Below are positions 41,165 through 52,571 of a stretch of 64,000 nucleotides of DNA, in pieces. Under the pieces are notes generated by a model that saw only the letters and a program-made list of their open reading frames with translations, was not told where the DNA came from and did not search any database. A program made the position numbers and the translations under genes. Position 1 is the stretch's first letter. Each line of letters opens with the position of its first letter. The DNA comes from Ephemerocybe angulata (Eukaryota; Basidiomycota; Agaricomycetes; Agaricales; Psathyrellaceae): the NCBI GenBank assembly GCA_013368325.1, contig JAACJK010000163.1, positions 1,116,001 to 1,180,000 on the forward strand, written 5' to 3'.

Positions 41165-41309
41165 AGGTGAATGCAGGAGTGAAGGAGGCGCTAGGGGCTA
41201 CACCCATATAGGCGCGTGAACCAAACATGGCTAAGCCCATTACACAGCCACGGCCTCTGACGGTTCGGCTGGAGTTGGCTACGGCTGCTCTCAACGTTCA
41301 AGTAAAGCG
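41165..41309. promoter_or_regulatory. Bidirectional promoter between ARL3 and VMA16
   Basis: Only 145 bases separate the start codons of the divergent ARL3-type GTPase and the V-ATPase c'' subunit. Both core promoters and leaders must fit here. No TATA box is evident. Confidence 0.5.
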
Positions 41310-42301
41310 ATGGGGCTGTATTCATATTACAGTTATGGCCTACCTTCATTCCTCTTTATTGTCATAGCCCTGTATCTGCTCTTCACTGGTGCGTCATGCA
41401 TACAATCCCCAATGAAAGTCGCTTGGAATGACACCGTTTATCAATAGGTTCTGGAGAAGCCTTCAATGTGGGCCGTTTCTTGGAAGAGACAAGTCCCTAT
41501 GCTTGGGGTGCTACGGGTGTTGGTCTCTGCATTGGACTGAGCGTTGGTGGTGCTGGATGGTGTGTTACACGATCCTATAAAGACGGGCCAGGCTCACATT
41601 CGTTCCGCAGGGGTATCTTCGTTACCGGTGCATCTATCCTCGGAGGAGGCGTGCGCGCACCTCGTATCACAACGAAGAATTTGATTAGGTGCGCCCCTGA
41701 TACTATGCAGCTATTAATCTTCCCCTCTAATGTCTGGTCCAGTATCATCTTCTGCGAAGTCGTTGCCATCTACGGAGTCGTGCGTCATTGGGAATTGCTG
41801 CGACTGCGCTTCGCTAACCGCCTTCCGCTCACTAGATTATCGGCATCGTGTACTCTGCAAAACTTAGCGCCGTGACCGACGACCTCCTCTACACTCCGGA
41901 GAACTACTACACAGGTCCGAAGCGCGTTCCTTCTCGTCCTCCACGTTTATTGACAGGTCTACCTAGGTTTCGCGCTCTTCTGGGGTGGTCTCACCGTCGG
42001 AGCCTGCAACCTGCTCTGTGGTGTATCTGTTGGAATCACTGGGTCAACAGCTGCGATTGCAGATGCGACGGACCCTGACCTGTTCGTCAAAATATTAGTT
42101 GTCGAGGTCTTTGGCAGCATCCTAGGGCTTTTCGGTCTCATTGGTGCGTATGCGGGTCCTACGCGAAGTCCTCGTATGCTAACCTGCGGCTTGTGTCTTG
42201 TAGTTGGACTGCTCATGGTTGGACAAGCAAACGATTTCCAAGCTGCATCCCACGTTGCTGCTACCGCTGCCAAAGCAGTTGTATCGCCTTACGTGTCCTA
42301 A
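41310..42301 (+). CDS. VMA16: V-type ATPase proteolipid subunit c'' (Vo ring)
   Basis: This is an integral subunit of the proton-translocating ring of the vacuolar ATPase. The start at 41310 gives [23 protein letters not shown] (first membrane helix). Six introns follow in consistent phase, ending at the stop at 42299-42301. Landmarks are [13 protein letters not shown], the GxGxG-like helix [17 protein letters not shown], then [15 protein letters not shown], and [12 protein letters not shown] with the proton-carrying Glu. [39 protein letters not shown] and [13 protein letters not shown] follow. These match ATP6V0B/Vma16 in order and spacing. The Ala-rich cytosolic tail is slightly longer than in animals. 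The acceptor for the penultimate junction is the distal ctacctag rather than gacag, because only that one keeps the frame. Confidence 0.93.
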
Positions 42302-43182
42302 CTTACCGATATGGACTATCAATTGGACTTTCTTTGAAGATACACCATTGCTGGGCTTATCCAATTGACGGATGCTTAGACTGGTGTCTACGATGTGAAG
42401 TTACCGCTAGGCGGGCGGCCATCATGGAGCTAGAGCATCTGCATTCGTTCCTCCAAGTTGGCGTGCGACAGCACTCTGTGGCCCACCCACATACCAAGGT
42501 TGAATGATGACCATGTTCTTTGGAAACTTGAATCGATACCTCGAAGGAGGCTGGCCTTCACTAGCTTCACTAACCGTCCAGCCATTCTATTCCCGCAGTC
42601 CAGTTTCAAATGGCGACAAGTTTGATCCTGTAGCAGCCCCAACGAATGCCCACGAAATATCGTTTCATTTAACTGCTCTTTCGTTCCCTGTGCAGGTAGT
42701 ATATACTCGGATAATCAGCTGCGGATTACTCTGTGGGACACAGAGGCGAGTGCACCTTGGATGCCCGTCTTCCCTTCTAGCCACCACCAAAAAAAGCAAG
42801 CGACTCTGCACCAGGATCGTTGGATTCGATTAAATCTCGTTTACTTTGCAAGGCACTCCTTCCAGGCCTACAGGTGAGGAGTGCAAGTCCAAATTCTAGG
42901 CAGTCACAAAACAACAATGCAATTGACATTTTCTTGCACAAGGGTTCCGGAGTGCCTGTCCATAGCAATGGGATTTAAGATGCACGGAAACAACCTTTCA
43001 TAACTCCTGCGTACTCCTACATTCACAAATCACTACATTACAGGGTATCGCATCGTTCAATGTGAGTAACGACAGGCATCCAATTTATACATATGGCCCA
43101 CATAAAGAAGCTTGAAGTCCAACCGATTGGAGAGCGCATTCGCAACTCCAAATCCAAAGAAAAGTTCAGCGACGCCGTTGTG
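42302..43182. other. Gene-free convergent gap after VMA16
   Basis: Two 3' ends converge here (VMA16 plus, CUE-domain gene minus). About 880 bases contain only short overlapping frames without recognisable motifs. Confidence 0.5.
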
Positions 43183-44777
43183 CTACTTCTTCTGATCCTC
43201 AAAGGGATTCTCTGCGTATTCTAAGCCGTCGTCGTCAAGTGATTCAGATCGTCGAGGCTGCTTTCCGTCGGCAGCACTGTCACGAACGAGAGAGACAGGT
43301 CGCTTGGGAAGCAATCCGAGTTTACCTAGCAAAGCGGTAAGTCTGTGTCACAGCAATACTAATAAGGCATTGCGTCGAGACTCACCTCCGTCGATGGGAG
43401 TTGCACCCGAAGCAGGCGGGGGGACGGTGGATGTGGAAGTCGATGAGACACCTGCGGGAGGCGAGGATGCACGGAGGGCAGAATCTAATAAAGAAGTCAG
43501 AGAGCCATTAGCAAACAGGGAGAAGTTAAGGAACATCGAAAGCCAAAACTCGTAGCATGCCTTCCTTCCTACTACTCACCATTCGGCGAAACATCATAAC
43601 CTTGCACTGCGGGAGCAGCGATCCGACTCGGGGGCGAAATTGCCTGCTCCGAGATGACAGGGGAAGGCGCGCTTGGATCGTAATAAGAAGCCTGCGGAGG
43701 AGAAGTACCTCCTGCAGTGCCACCAGGCGCAGCCGAACCGTGGTATTGGTTGGGCTGGTATGGCGCGTAGTTCGCACCGGCATGCTGTTGAGGATCGTAG
43801 CCTCCAGCCCATTGTGGCTGCTGAGGGCCGCCTGTGGTGGATCTTCCCTGCTCGAATTCTTGGATCTTGGCCTTGACCTTGGTGAACAGGCCGCCAAGCG
43901 TCTTCTTCCCGACTGCATATACAGAGAGCGAAGATTACCATCGGAGGAAGCCCAGATAAGAATGTACGTTTGGGATCTCACCTTCTGCAGCCTTGGTCAA
44001 AGATTCCTGGATCTCTGACATCGTATCTTTGCCACCAGGGCCGTCTTGAGGTCCTCCAGAGGTGGGCCCCGTGTAGTACGGATCCTGTGGCCGGGAACCT
44101 GGTTGCTGGAGTCGGGGCCTCTGGTTCTGTTGTTCGTACCATCTGGCCTGTTGATGGTCTTGTTCCTCAATCATCAGGCGCCTTGCAAGTTGTTCGTCGA
44201 GATCCTCTTGAGTCTGTGGGTGTGGGGAACATCAAGTTGAGTACTACGGCACGGGAGGGACACCTAATAGAGCGGCGTACCAAGGCCGGTGCTGCTGGTG
44301 CCGCCTCAGGCTTATAATTTGGATCGCTCATGCCTAGTAGGATCTCAATGGCTCCTTCTTCTCTACCATTTGCGCTTTCCAAGATTGCTAGCCTGCAGAA
44401 TATGAGGTTTCAGCATATCGCTTCAGCATTAGGTCCGTGGATGGAACGCACAAGATTGCTTCATCGTAATCGGGAAACATAGCACGGAGACCAGCAACTC
44501 TCGGATCGCCCGCAGCCTGTGCATCCTGGGTCGCTCCCAGAGGTCTCGTCGAAGCGTTCACAGGTGGTGGTGAAGAGCTGGACGAGGGGGACGACCCGGA
44601 GCCTTGAGAGGAGGGGCTCGCATCGTGATCGGCGGCATTGATAAACGGATTCTTATTCGCATTGGCGCCTTCCGGAGGGGCAGTCGATGTCAGTGTGTTG
44701 AAGAGGGATTCAGTTGGGGGCGATGCAGAGGCAGCAGCCTGAGGTTCAGGCGAACTTGATTCCGTCGATTTGGACAT
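43183..44777 (-). CDS. CUE-domain ubiquitin-binding protein (Cue5-like)
   Basis: The start at 44777 gives MSKSTESSSPEPQAAAS. The frame is open further upstream, but the extra residues look non-coding. After a Ser/Pro-rich leader comes the CUE domain: DPRVAGLRAMFPDYDEAIL joined across a 73-nt intron to LAILESANGREEGAIEILLG. It contains the MFP and terminal di-leucine-like contacts for ubiquitin. Next is a charged helix (TQEDLDEQLARRLMIEEQDH) and a Gln/Pro/Gly-rich region. Then comes KKTLGGLFTKVKAKIQEFEQ, a conserved-looking amphipathic stretch. The C-terminus ends GLEYAENPFEDQKK. The domain order resembles fungal Cue5, a ubiquitin-binding autophagy receptor, but I did not identify a definite Atg8-interacting motif. 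Several exons; the middle joins (43320-43560) are approximate. Confidence 0.82.
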
Positions 44778-45068
44778 AAGGAGATTGGTGTAGGAAGAAG
44801 GAACGATGGGTCGGCAAATATATGTACGTCGTGGAATTGTTATAACAACAACAGATGCAGTGCCATGACTGCGCCGCATCTGAATGGCCGCTGCGCCTGG
44901 CGCCAAGAAATGCAATGCCTAAAAACTAAGGGCGTTTTGCGCGTTGAAGCCTACGCGTCCTCGGAGGCCGTCAAGGGAGCACTTAGGTTCAACTGTGATC
45001 AATTTCTGCGTGTTCACTAAGCGTGCTACGGGGATTTTCGAGGAGGGTGCGACCGCGTCACCATAGTG

Positions 45069-46996
45069 CTACCGCTTCGACTTTTTGCCATGTCCCTTAA
45101 CGGGCGCTTCCGTTTCATGCTTTCGCTTCCCAGCTTTGTTGCTCTGCTGCTCAACAAGTCCCGCAATCTTCGTGAGGAACGAATCAAGGATTTTCTTCTC
45201 TCCAAGTCTGACGACAATTGCCTGACGATGGTTCAACGTTAAGTCGTCTCGCTGGAGCAGTGCTTCGTCCTCCTGCGAAGATGTAAGCCAGGGAAACCGC
45301 TGATTGTTTTGTCACGGCGTACCACCACAGAAGTCAAGTAATCTTTCAGCCGATCTTGGATAGCCCTTTTCAAAGTCGTAAGAACTTCGGTGTCGGCCTT
45401 GGGCTTGGGTGGCTTGCTCTTCTCTCGAGCCTTAATCCACTCTGCTTCGGAGAGCAAGAAGAGGCGGATAATGGCAAGCGCAGGATCTGGGAGTTCAAGA
45501 TCCCAGTCAAAGTCGAAAACGCTTCAAATTATTCAGTATGATGTCGCACATGGATTATATCGCATAAGTACTCACTCATCCTCGCCTTCTTCCAGCCACC
45601 AATCGATTCTTTCCGAAAAAGACTCTTCAGTAATGTTGGGGTAGATCTCGTGGACGGCTTTCACGATTCCATCCGCGCGGATTTCAACGACGTCTCCCGG
45701 GTTGCCCTGCTCGCCATTAGGAAGTGCCATTATATCGACGTGACCGTAACGCCGCAGGAGCTCAGAGTTCGGGAGGTCTCCGTAAGTGTTCCACTGAATC
45801 CGACGTCAAGATATGAAGGCACGACCAAGTCAAAGAGACTCACAATCTGTTCACCGGCCTTGATGGGCTTGGTCGCGATCATCTTCAAGTCAGTTTTTTC
45901 ATGAAAGAGCTTGGCCTGCGAAGACTTAGTATGGAATGCCGACGAACTTCAAGCGAACGCACATTCTCAGAACCGAATCGCGCGTTCAGCATATCGGCCA
46001 TAGGTACCATGGCAGTGTCCGACGAATCTTGTTCCTCTTCTTCCTCCTCCCCTTCTTCATGTTCCTCTTCATCATGTTCTTCGCCTTCGGGTCTGTGGGA
46101 GTGAGGATCGGCCGCGCGATTTTCGTCAACGTCCATGGCGCTACCCATTGACGTATTGGCCTCGTGCATCTCATTTTCATCCTCATCTTCGTCACCTTGC
46201 CATTTCTCAACGTCAAAGCTCCGAGACAAGATACGGCTTCCCATAAGATGGAACGTGTGGAAGCTATAATGAGTTTCGCGCTCAGATGAAGGGAATAAAT
46301 CCGGCCTGCTCTAAAGATAAGTTGAATGGTTTTGATTGGAAGCAGAGATGCGGAGGCGTACTTCAAGGGCGGGAACTAGCTTCGTCTTGTACTCCTCTTC
46401 AGCGTCTTCTTTTCCTAGTTTTGCTAGCGGCACTCATAAGAACGAGAAAGCATTTGAGGGGGTCAAATCTCTCACAGACGATTGAGGTCCCTTGGAGCTC
46501 TGCCAAATCCTTCTCGTCCCAGAACATTGGCGTGTCAAATGACGTTGGAAGGATGCCTACAGAGAGGTGTTACGACGATCATCATCCCAAAGGAACAGGC
46601 AGTAAACCTACTCATGTACTCAGACCATTTGGATTTAGGCCCTTGAGCTGCCTCCCACATCATGCTCAAGATCAGGCCGGACCATCCTTCGCCAAGCTTG
46701 AATCTTTTCCACTCGTCCAGACCGAACAGGGTAGGAAGGGAAGATGTTCTGGTCGACAAGGTCAAGTCACGCGGTATTGAGAATAGCACATGTCCTTCCT
46801 ATACAAGTGTTGGTGAGTAAGCTACAGCAAGACACCAGCGTAGTTCCATTACCGGAATGTCCTTCAGAGCGATAGCACCACGACCCCCTTCAGAATTTGG
46901 GAAATCCACCAGTCCCATCGAGGTTAGATCAACGGTTCCTCCTTGTTTCTGGAACCAAATGAGAAGGGCCTCGCATGTTTGTGGAGCGTGCACCAT
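45069..46996 (-). CDS. SET-domain protein-lysine methyltransferase, RKM4/SETD6-like
   Basis: This is a predicted cytosolic or nuclear lysine methyltransferase of the split-SET class; yeast Rkm4 monomethylates ribosomal protein L42. The start at 46996 gives MVHAPQTCEALLIWFQKQGG. The next segments are GRGAIALKDIP, then HVLFSIPRDLTLSTRT and the WSGLILSMMWEAAQG helix. The SET-I region carries a long acidic insert (about 46020-46210). It is followed by AMVPMADMLNARFGSENV, the cofactor/substrate strand, and NTYGDLPNSELLRRYGHVD. The RuBisCO-methyltransferase-type substrate-binding half follows (DWDLELPDPALAIIRLFLLS), and the tail is basic (GHGKKSKR). Several introns split it, and their exact limits in 46240-46800 are approximate. 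Assignment to the RKM4/SETD6 clade rests on these motifs; the substrate is inferred. Confidence 0.83.
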
Positions 46997-49574
46997 ATTG
47001 TAGGGGTTCAATAAGCTTGAGAGCCGCCCGTCGTTTAAGCTAGTCCTGATGAGCGTTGTGACCAAGGGCGCCGGACCTCGAGAAAAACGCAACACCTCCT
47101 CGGCAGAAGTTCACACGCCCGCGGCACACGCCAAATTAGCCGCCCGTGGAAATTCCAAATGTTAAACGTGGTCAACTTGGCGCTTACTTTCATAGAACTC
47201 CCCGCAACACGGCTATCTAGCAGGGGGATGCTTCAGAAAGCTCCGAGATGAAGAGTGTCGGACCTCGGATTGTCCATCTCCTTTTCCATGCACCATGGTG
47301 CACGTTCGGACATTCAGTATTTGACGCAAAAGTCGCTATTGACCCAGAAAGCAGAACCGTGATCCAGATAAGTTGTTCGCACATTCACGTATCCATGAGG
47401 CATAACTAACAGAATAAAATGGGTGCTGTCACAGTCACTTTAGATGATGAACCGAACCGCACATGTGGTTTGTGAACGATTAAAGCAGTTCATGTCTTTT
47501 TTCTAGAACGGCCGACCTACTTTTAGGCGCCGAAAGGACCCTGCCATCGTCAGAGATAAGGCCCTGCTGCGCGATCTGGAAAGGATCTCGCTTTCTCGAA
47601 TTGATGACGGAATGTAAGCGTCGTCGACATTCGGTATCGCTAGCGATGCGCTGTCAAAGGCATCTAATTGAATGTCAAGAGATAACCGGCTGCGAGACTG
47701 ATACCCCATGATAGCTCTTATCTCTGAGCTATACGTAACTCGAAATGGCGGGTAAGTACTCAATAAGACTGCACTGCAGCGGACGCTGACGATCCGGCGT
47801 GTTATCTCGTTGCAAAGGCACTGCGTCCTTGCTGTCGTCGGACTCGGAGCCAGTGAGGGCCTTGCTCTTATCGCTGGTCGGCAAAAAAGGCATTGTTAAC
47901 GTCAAATTCAATCTTAACGCTTATGGCCACTGTTGAAGCTCGACGGCAGGTCCGTTCCAGCCACTGTGGGGTTTATCTCCTCGAGGACCGGGTTACAATC
48001 GGAGACAAGGCGATATCGCTCCCTGTCCGACACCTGCGCAGCACCGGGTATTTGCACTGGGAGAAGGCAGATCGGGACGCTCGCTCATTCAAATCCCTGT
48101 CAATAGGTGATCCCAATACGGAAACGAGGCTGCTCGAATGCTGCGAAAAAATTAATCGCAATGTCTCCTTTCGTCAGACAATGGCAAGGCTTCTCGCGGG
48201 TTTCATAACTTAGCTCCCTGCATCAACTCAACTTTGGGAAGGGTGTAGCGCTCTTCTAGGCTGGTACTCTGGATACAGCCTCTCATGTCGAAAAAAACGG
48301 CGGTGATTGCTCCTACCTCCCACCACTGGCAGCTGGAATCCCACATCAGGCAAAGCACATGTCTGGGAGAAAAAATCGTGGCCTGAAACCTTGCTCGTGC
48401 ACTTGGGATCGAAACGTTCATTGACGTTGCTACGTCTTACCACTTGGTGGGCAGCCAGGCTCGTGGGCGAGATGGGATCGAAGTATGTCCTGAATCGTAC
48501 GGATCTAAGAATGGTTCCTCTGAAGTTTTCAAACCTCTCATGTCTTCGTCTCCTGGCACATTGCGCTTCCTGGCACCCTCGAATTTTATCTGGGCACGGA
48601 TCTAGTGTTTCATGAAAACCCTTCCAGCCAATGGTGAGGCTCGCGGGAGGCTGTGATATGCACCAAGGATAAGCAGCATTCTTCATTGTTTCCCGCTGTG
48701 GGCTATGTACCTTCTATTAAAGCTAGCGCATGGGCATGAGAGGCATCCTGGATCAACCCTTTTGTGCGACAAAGGTGGATCACAATGTGCTATCTGCTCG
48801 TGTACCCGCGGATCATGCTTTACCACTCTCTTCGCTAAGGGTCGCTGAGTGCGCGGTCGTAAAGCCTTGCGCACTGTCCAGAGGTCTGGCAGGTGAATTC
48901 TTCTTTCCAGTAGATTGGAAGCTGTTCCGACCGACTCGTTAATTGGAGAAACTTCGTTGAGTGAGTTCTACTCTCGGTTCCTAAGAATACTTTGCGACCC
49001 TTGACAGATCTTACATCAAGTATGCCTTCTATCGGCCCCCTAGTTTCCTGATTTATGTAAGGCTAGACCTGTGCCCAAACCAAGGGAGGCGTGAGCATAT
49101 GCGGTCGTGCCTTGGTCATCCGTCCACAAGCACACTAGAATTCACTGAATGGTCCACTAGAAATGGGAATAGAGTGCGTTATGCCCCTTGGAGCCTTACG
49201 CTGCCTCTTCCGTGAAATCCGACCGGCGCTACGTCCAAGAAGTCCATTGCAAGTTGGCACCCGGGGCGATGATGGGCAGCTCAATAGAAGGGTTGGGATA
49301 AATTCATGAACGGATTGCATTAATCCCAAAAGTTTGTGTGAATCGGTGGATGGACTGTATGACATACTGCTGCCATTATCCGAATTAATTGTAACATTCG
49401 AGAGAGGGGAGGCGCATTGAATCCAGGCAGAAGTTAGCAGAGCCATGACGATCGTGGGAAAATCAACAATCACAGTATTGGCGAACAAGGGGCACGGAGT
49501 TCACTTGTGAGCGCACCATCACTTCTGGTTCCGAGAGCTGGTTTCTCTCGTCTTCTCTGAGCACAAGGCTGGTA
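46997..49574. other. Gene-free stretch between the SET and CRAL-TRIO genes
   Basis: No recognisable gene. Two overlapping minus-strand frames between 47503 and 47911 (MPFLPTSDKSKALTG upstream, SRSRSRALSLTMAGSFRRL downstream) could be a small two-exon gene. I could not find a splice pair that joins them convincingly. The part nearest 46997 is the SET-gene promoter. Confidence 0.45.
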
Positions 49575-51097
49575 ATGGAGATATACGACCAACTGCGGGC
49601 CAACTGTGATAAATTGCTAGAAGCCTACCACACGAATCTCGAGGACGTCCAGAAACTCCAAGAGACCTTGATTCGCGACATCCTTCCCTCCGTCACCGAC
49701 GAGCTCAATTTGGCCCCGGATGCCACGGAATGGGCAGAAGAATGGCTTTCTGATACGGGTATGTGTCGTACTGCCAAATAGGAGGTGTCCCATCCAGCTC
49801 ACAGAATCGAAGCCTCCATATTCCGAATTGCAAGGGTGAGCTCCAGTCGAAGTTCTCACTGCCTTTTTAGCGTCTCTCGTTATGCTTGAACCAGCCTTCT
49901 GACGATCCTCCTCATCACCATCAGAAAAACAAGTTTACGAAGTCGTTCACTCTCGAAGCTATCCGGAAGAATCTTGTTTGGAGGCTCGACAACCTATGGC
50001 CGATTCCCGATCCAGTTCCTATGAACAATGTCCACTGCATCTCTCCAGATATTGCCCTTGATCCCTTTGGCCGCCCTATCGTTATTGTCGAGACTGTTCC
50101 TCTGGAAGTAGATGTTGACGCCGTAAAGCAAGGGATACTCCAGTTCTTTGAGAGAGTGCGAATAAATCTATACGAGATTGGAAGGGCACCGGACCGCGGG
50201 CAGGATATACCCTTGCAATGTATAGTGCTTCTGGATTTGAAGAACTTAACTTTTCAACGTGTAGTAAGTAATTCCAAGTTCGCACTATTCTGCAATTGCA
50301 TTTATGCTCGAACAGGGAATAGATATCATGTCATGGGCAATTCGCGAAGTCATCCCAAGGTTTCCTGGAATGCTCGCGGGAGGTAAGCTTGCGGATTCCA
50401 TCACGTCAGCGCCCTCTAACATCTTCTCTAGTATTCATGCTGAATTACTCTTGGACACATAGTGGCCTGTGGAACGTTGTCAAGTGAGTAGGTCGGTAGC
50501 TGGAGGGTAGCCAGAGGTGATGTTTGCTCAACCACACCAGGCGTATTCTTCCAAGTGCAGCGTTGGGGAGGGTGTTCTTCCCGACTCAACAGGAGACGCT
50601 GCAGTACTTCACAGCCTTGGCTTTGCCACGGGGTCCGTCTCAATTGACCCTTACTCCGCGAAGGCGCTAACGATTATATTCAAACAGAATACGGCGGTGA
50701 CCTGCCGGGTCTAGCTCAATTAAATGCTCCTGAGGAAGGGGAGGGCTGCCCTTCTCATTCGTCACCCCAAGCGGGAGCGGGCTCTCAAGAAGTCTCGCTG
50801 GAAGACCTTCCCAGCACCCCATTAGCGGCTTTCATCTCTCCAACGTCCCTGCTAAATCCATTTTTCGGATATCCAGCGACCTCGTCACCTTCTGGCCGAA
50901 ATGTACCCGGGCTCCACCATGGTCGCAGACGCAAACGGGACTTGCTTCGGACACTAGCCTTCCTCTGGTGGAATCGCTGGCATTCGCACATCATGTTTGC
51001 TCTCTGCGTTTCAATCGCAATTCTGCTGGTGAAGACACGTCGACGGTTTCCGCTGTTCCAGTGGATTGCACGGCTGAAGCTCCCAATACGTTCATGA
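49575..51097 (+). CDS. CRAL-TRIO (Sec14-like) lipid-transfer protein with C-terminal membrane anchor
   Basis: This is a Sec14-type lipid-binding protein. Exon 1 begins MEIYDQLRANCDKLLEAYHT. It splices (acceptor atccag) to HRIEASIFRIAR and then (acceptor accatcag) to KNKFTKSFTLEAIRKNLVWRL, which together form the CRAL-TRIO N-terminal helical lobe. The lipid-binding domain follows: DPFGRPIVIVETVPLEVD, QCIVLLDLKNLTFQRV, DIMSWAIREVIPRFPGMLAG, VFMLNYSWTHSGLWNVVK and the FFPTQQETLQYF strand. A basic patch (HGRRRKRDLLRTL) precedes a hydrophobic tail, IMFALCVSIAILLV, that likely anchors it in a membrane. It ends with a short basic tail, KLPIRS. Six or seven exons, all in phase. The cargo lipid is unknown. 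It converges on the PPG1-type phosphatase, 139 bp between stops. Confidence 0.85.
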
Positions 51098-51236
51098 TCA
51101 TCTTATATTAACGACCAATTTAATGCATACATAGCTGCTTGCCTCAAGAGATGGGCTAATGGAGGGTAATGGGGCTAGCACGGGTATAATTGCTCCAGTT
51201 AAGGATATAGAGGCGGGGTACATGGGCCAGATGATG

Positions 51237-52571
51237 CTACAAGAAATATTCTGGTAACTGTGGGCAGGGATCAGTGGAAGTGCTAGACGTGCAGAAATAG
51301 TAATACATACCCTTCCGGAAGCGTTTTGTTGCGCTTGTTGTGCGGGGCCGTCTTTGTCGTTTTCAGGCGCTGCGTCGAAAACATTGAAGAACATGCTCCC
51401 GCCAGGACCGACCTCCAGAATGCTAGCTTGATTCCCACATCGGTAACAGTAGTTCGGCGCCGACCAGACAGTTGATAGGTGCTTATCGAACAACGATGAA
51501 TACCCTTCCATACAGAGCTGGTGAGCGCGAAGAATATGGGACATCTGGTTTTGCTGCAGGAATTTGTGCACTACACCAGCACCGAAGGTGTACCCTGCTC
51601 CACTGAGCACACGTATTAGCGCAGGGGTGAGGGCGAGGAGATCTTGTGCGGCTTACCGAGGAGATATTGCGAAATCCTCTTTTTCTGGATCTGGATCTGA
51701 CCAAACGAGATCGGCCATTGGCCCTTCGTGTGGGATTTCTGAAGAGTGGGATGAGAATGAGGCCTTTTGGGCTGATAGAGGGCAAACTCAGTTACCTCGG
51801 AATCTGTCGACAACCTTGATTTGATCAATGGAATGGATAGAAGGAGACAGTCCTGAAGATAAGGCAATCAGACAATGTATAGAACCGCGAGGCCAAGAGG
51901 TCCCCTCGCTTACCACCATGGACGCAGAATATTTGATTGTCGATGACCACCGAGAGTGTCAGGAAATCGAACATGTCTGTGAAGTATGTCCATACGTGCG
52001 ACGAGTTGTACTTTCTAACGCATTCCGAATAGAATCCATACGTCTAGAGACTAATGATTGGTTAGGATATAAGGGTAGGGGGTCAGAGAACGGACCTGCG
52101 TTACGGCTCTTGATTCATGATTCCCTCGGATTAGTTGCACTCGATCGGGGTAGCGTAGCTTCAAGCAAGTCAATAAAGATATTGTTTCGACGCTGAAGAG
52201 ACCGCGATCAACATAGTCCCCTGCAAGAAGTCAGCGATGAAAACAATAGGCAATAAGGCGAGGTGCACACCCAGGAACAGGTAATTAGTATTCGGAGCGT
52301 ATCCCCCTATCCGGAATATCTCTATCAAGTCGTAGAACTGTCTTCAAACACAGTGAGAATCATCCAGACACTAACCATATCTGACTCACCCATGTATATC
52401 GCCCACCACAGTTACTGGTGCGCTAACGTGGACGACGTTGGACTCGCGCATCAGGACCTCCTTTGTCTTCTCGCATATCTCGCGTAGGAGTGCTTCATGG
52501 AGGAGTTGTTTCCGGAGAAGCTGAGCAATGCAAGCGTCAAGGTCGAAGGGTGCCATTACGAGTTCCATCAT
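51237..52571 (-). CDS. PPG1: Serine/threonine phosphatase PPG1-type (PP2A family catalytic subunit)
   Basis: This is a PPP-family metallophosphatase. Ppg1 in yeast works in a STRIPAK-like complex and in glycogen control. The N-terminus [19 protein letters not shown] leads to [19 protein letters not shown] (metal site 1), [20 protein letters not shown] (metal site 2), [11 protein letters not shown] (catalytic His), then [13 protein letters not shown] and [10 protein letters not shown]. The last exon restores LPEYFL at the C-terminus. That terminal Leu is the carboxymethylation site characteristic of PP2A-type subunits. The first ATG is at 52571, but Met codons at 52568 and 52556 (MAPFDLD...) are equally credible starts. 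About six short introns, all of whose junctions I checked keep the motifs in phase. A Gln/Asp/Ala-rich stretch near the C-terminus is typical of Ppg1 rather than PP2A or Sit4. Confidence 0.88.
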
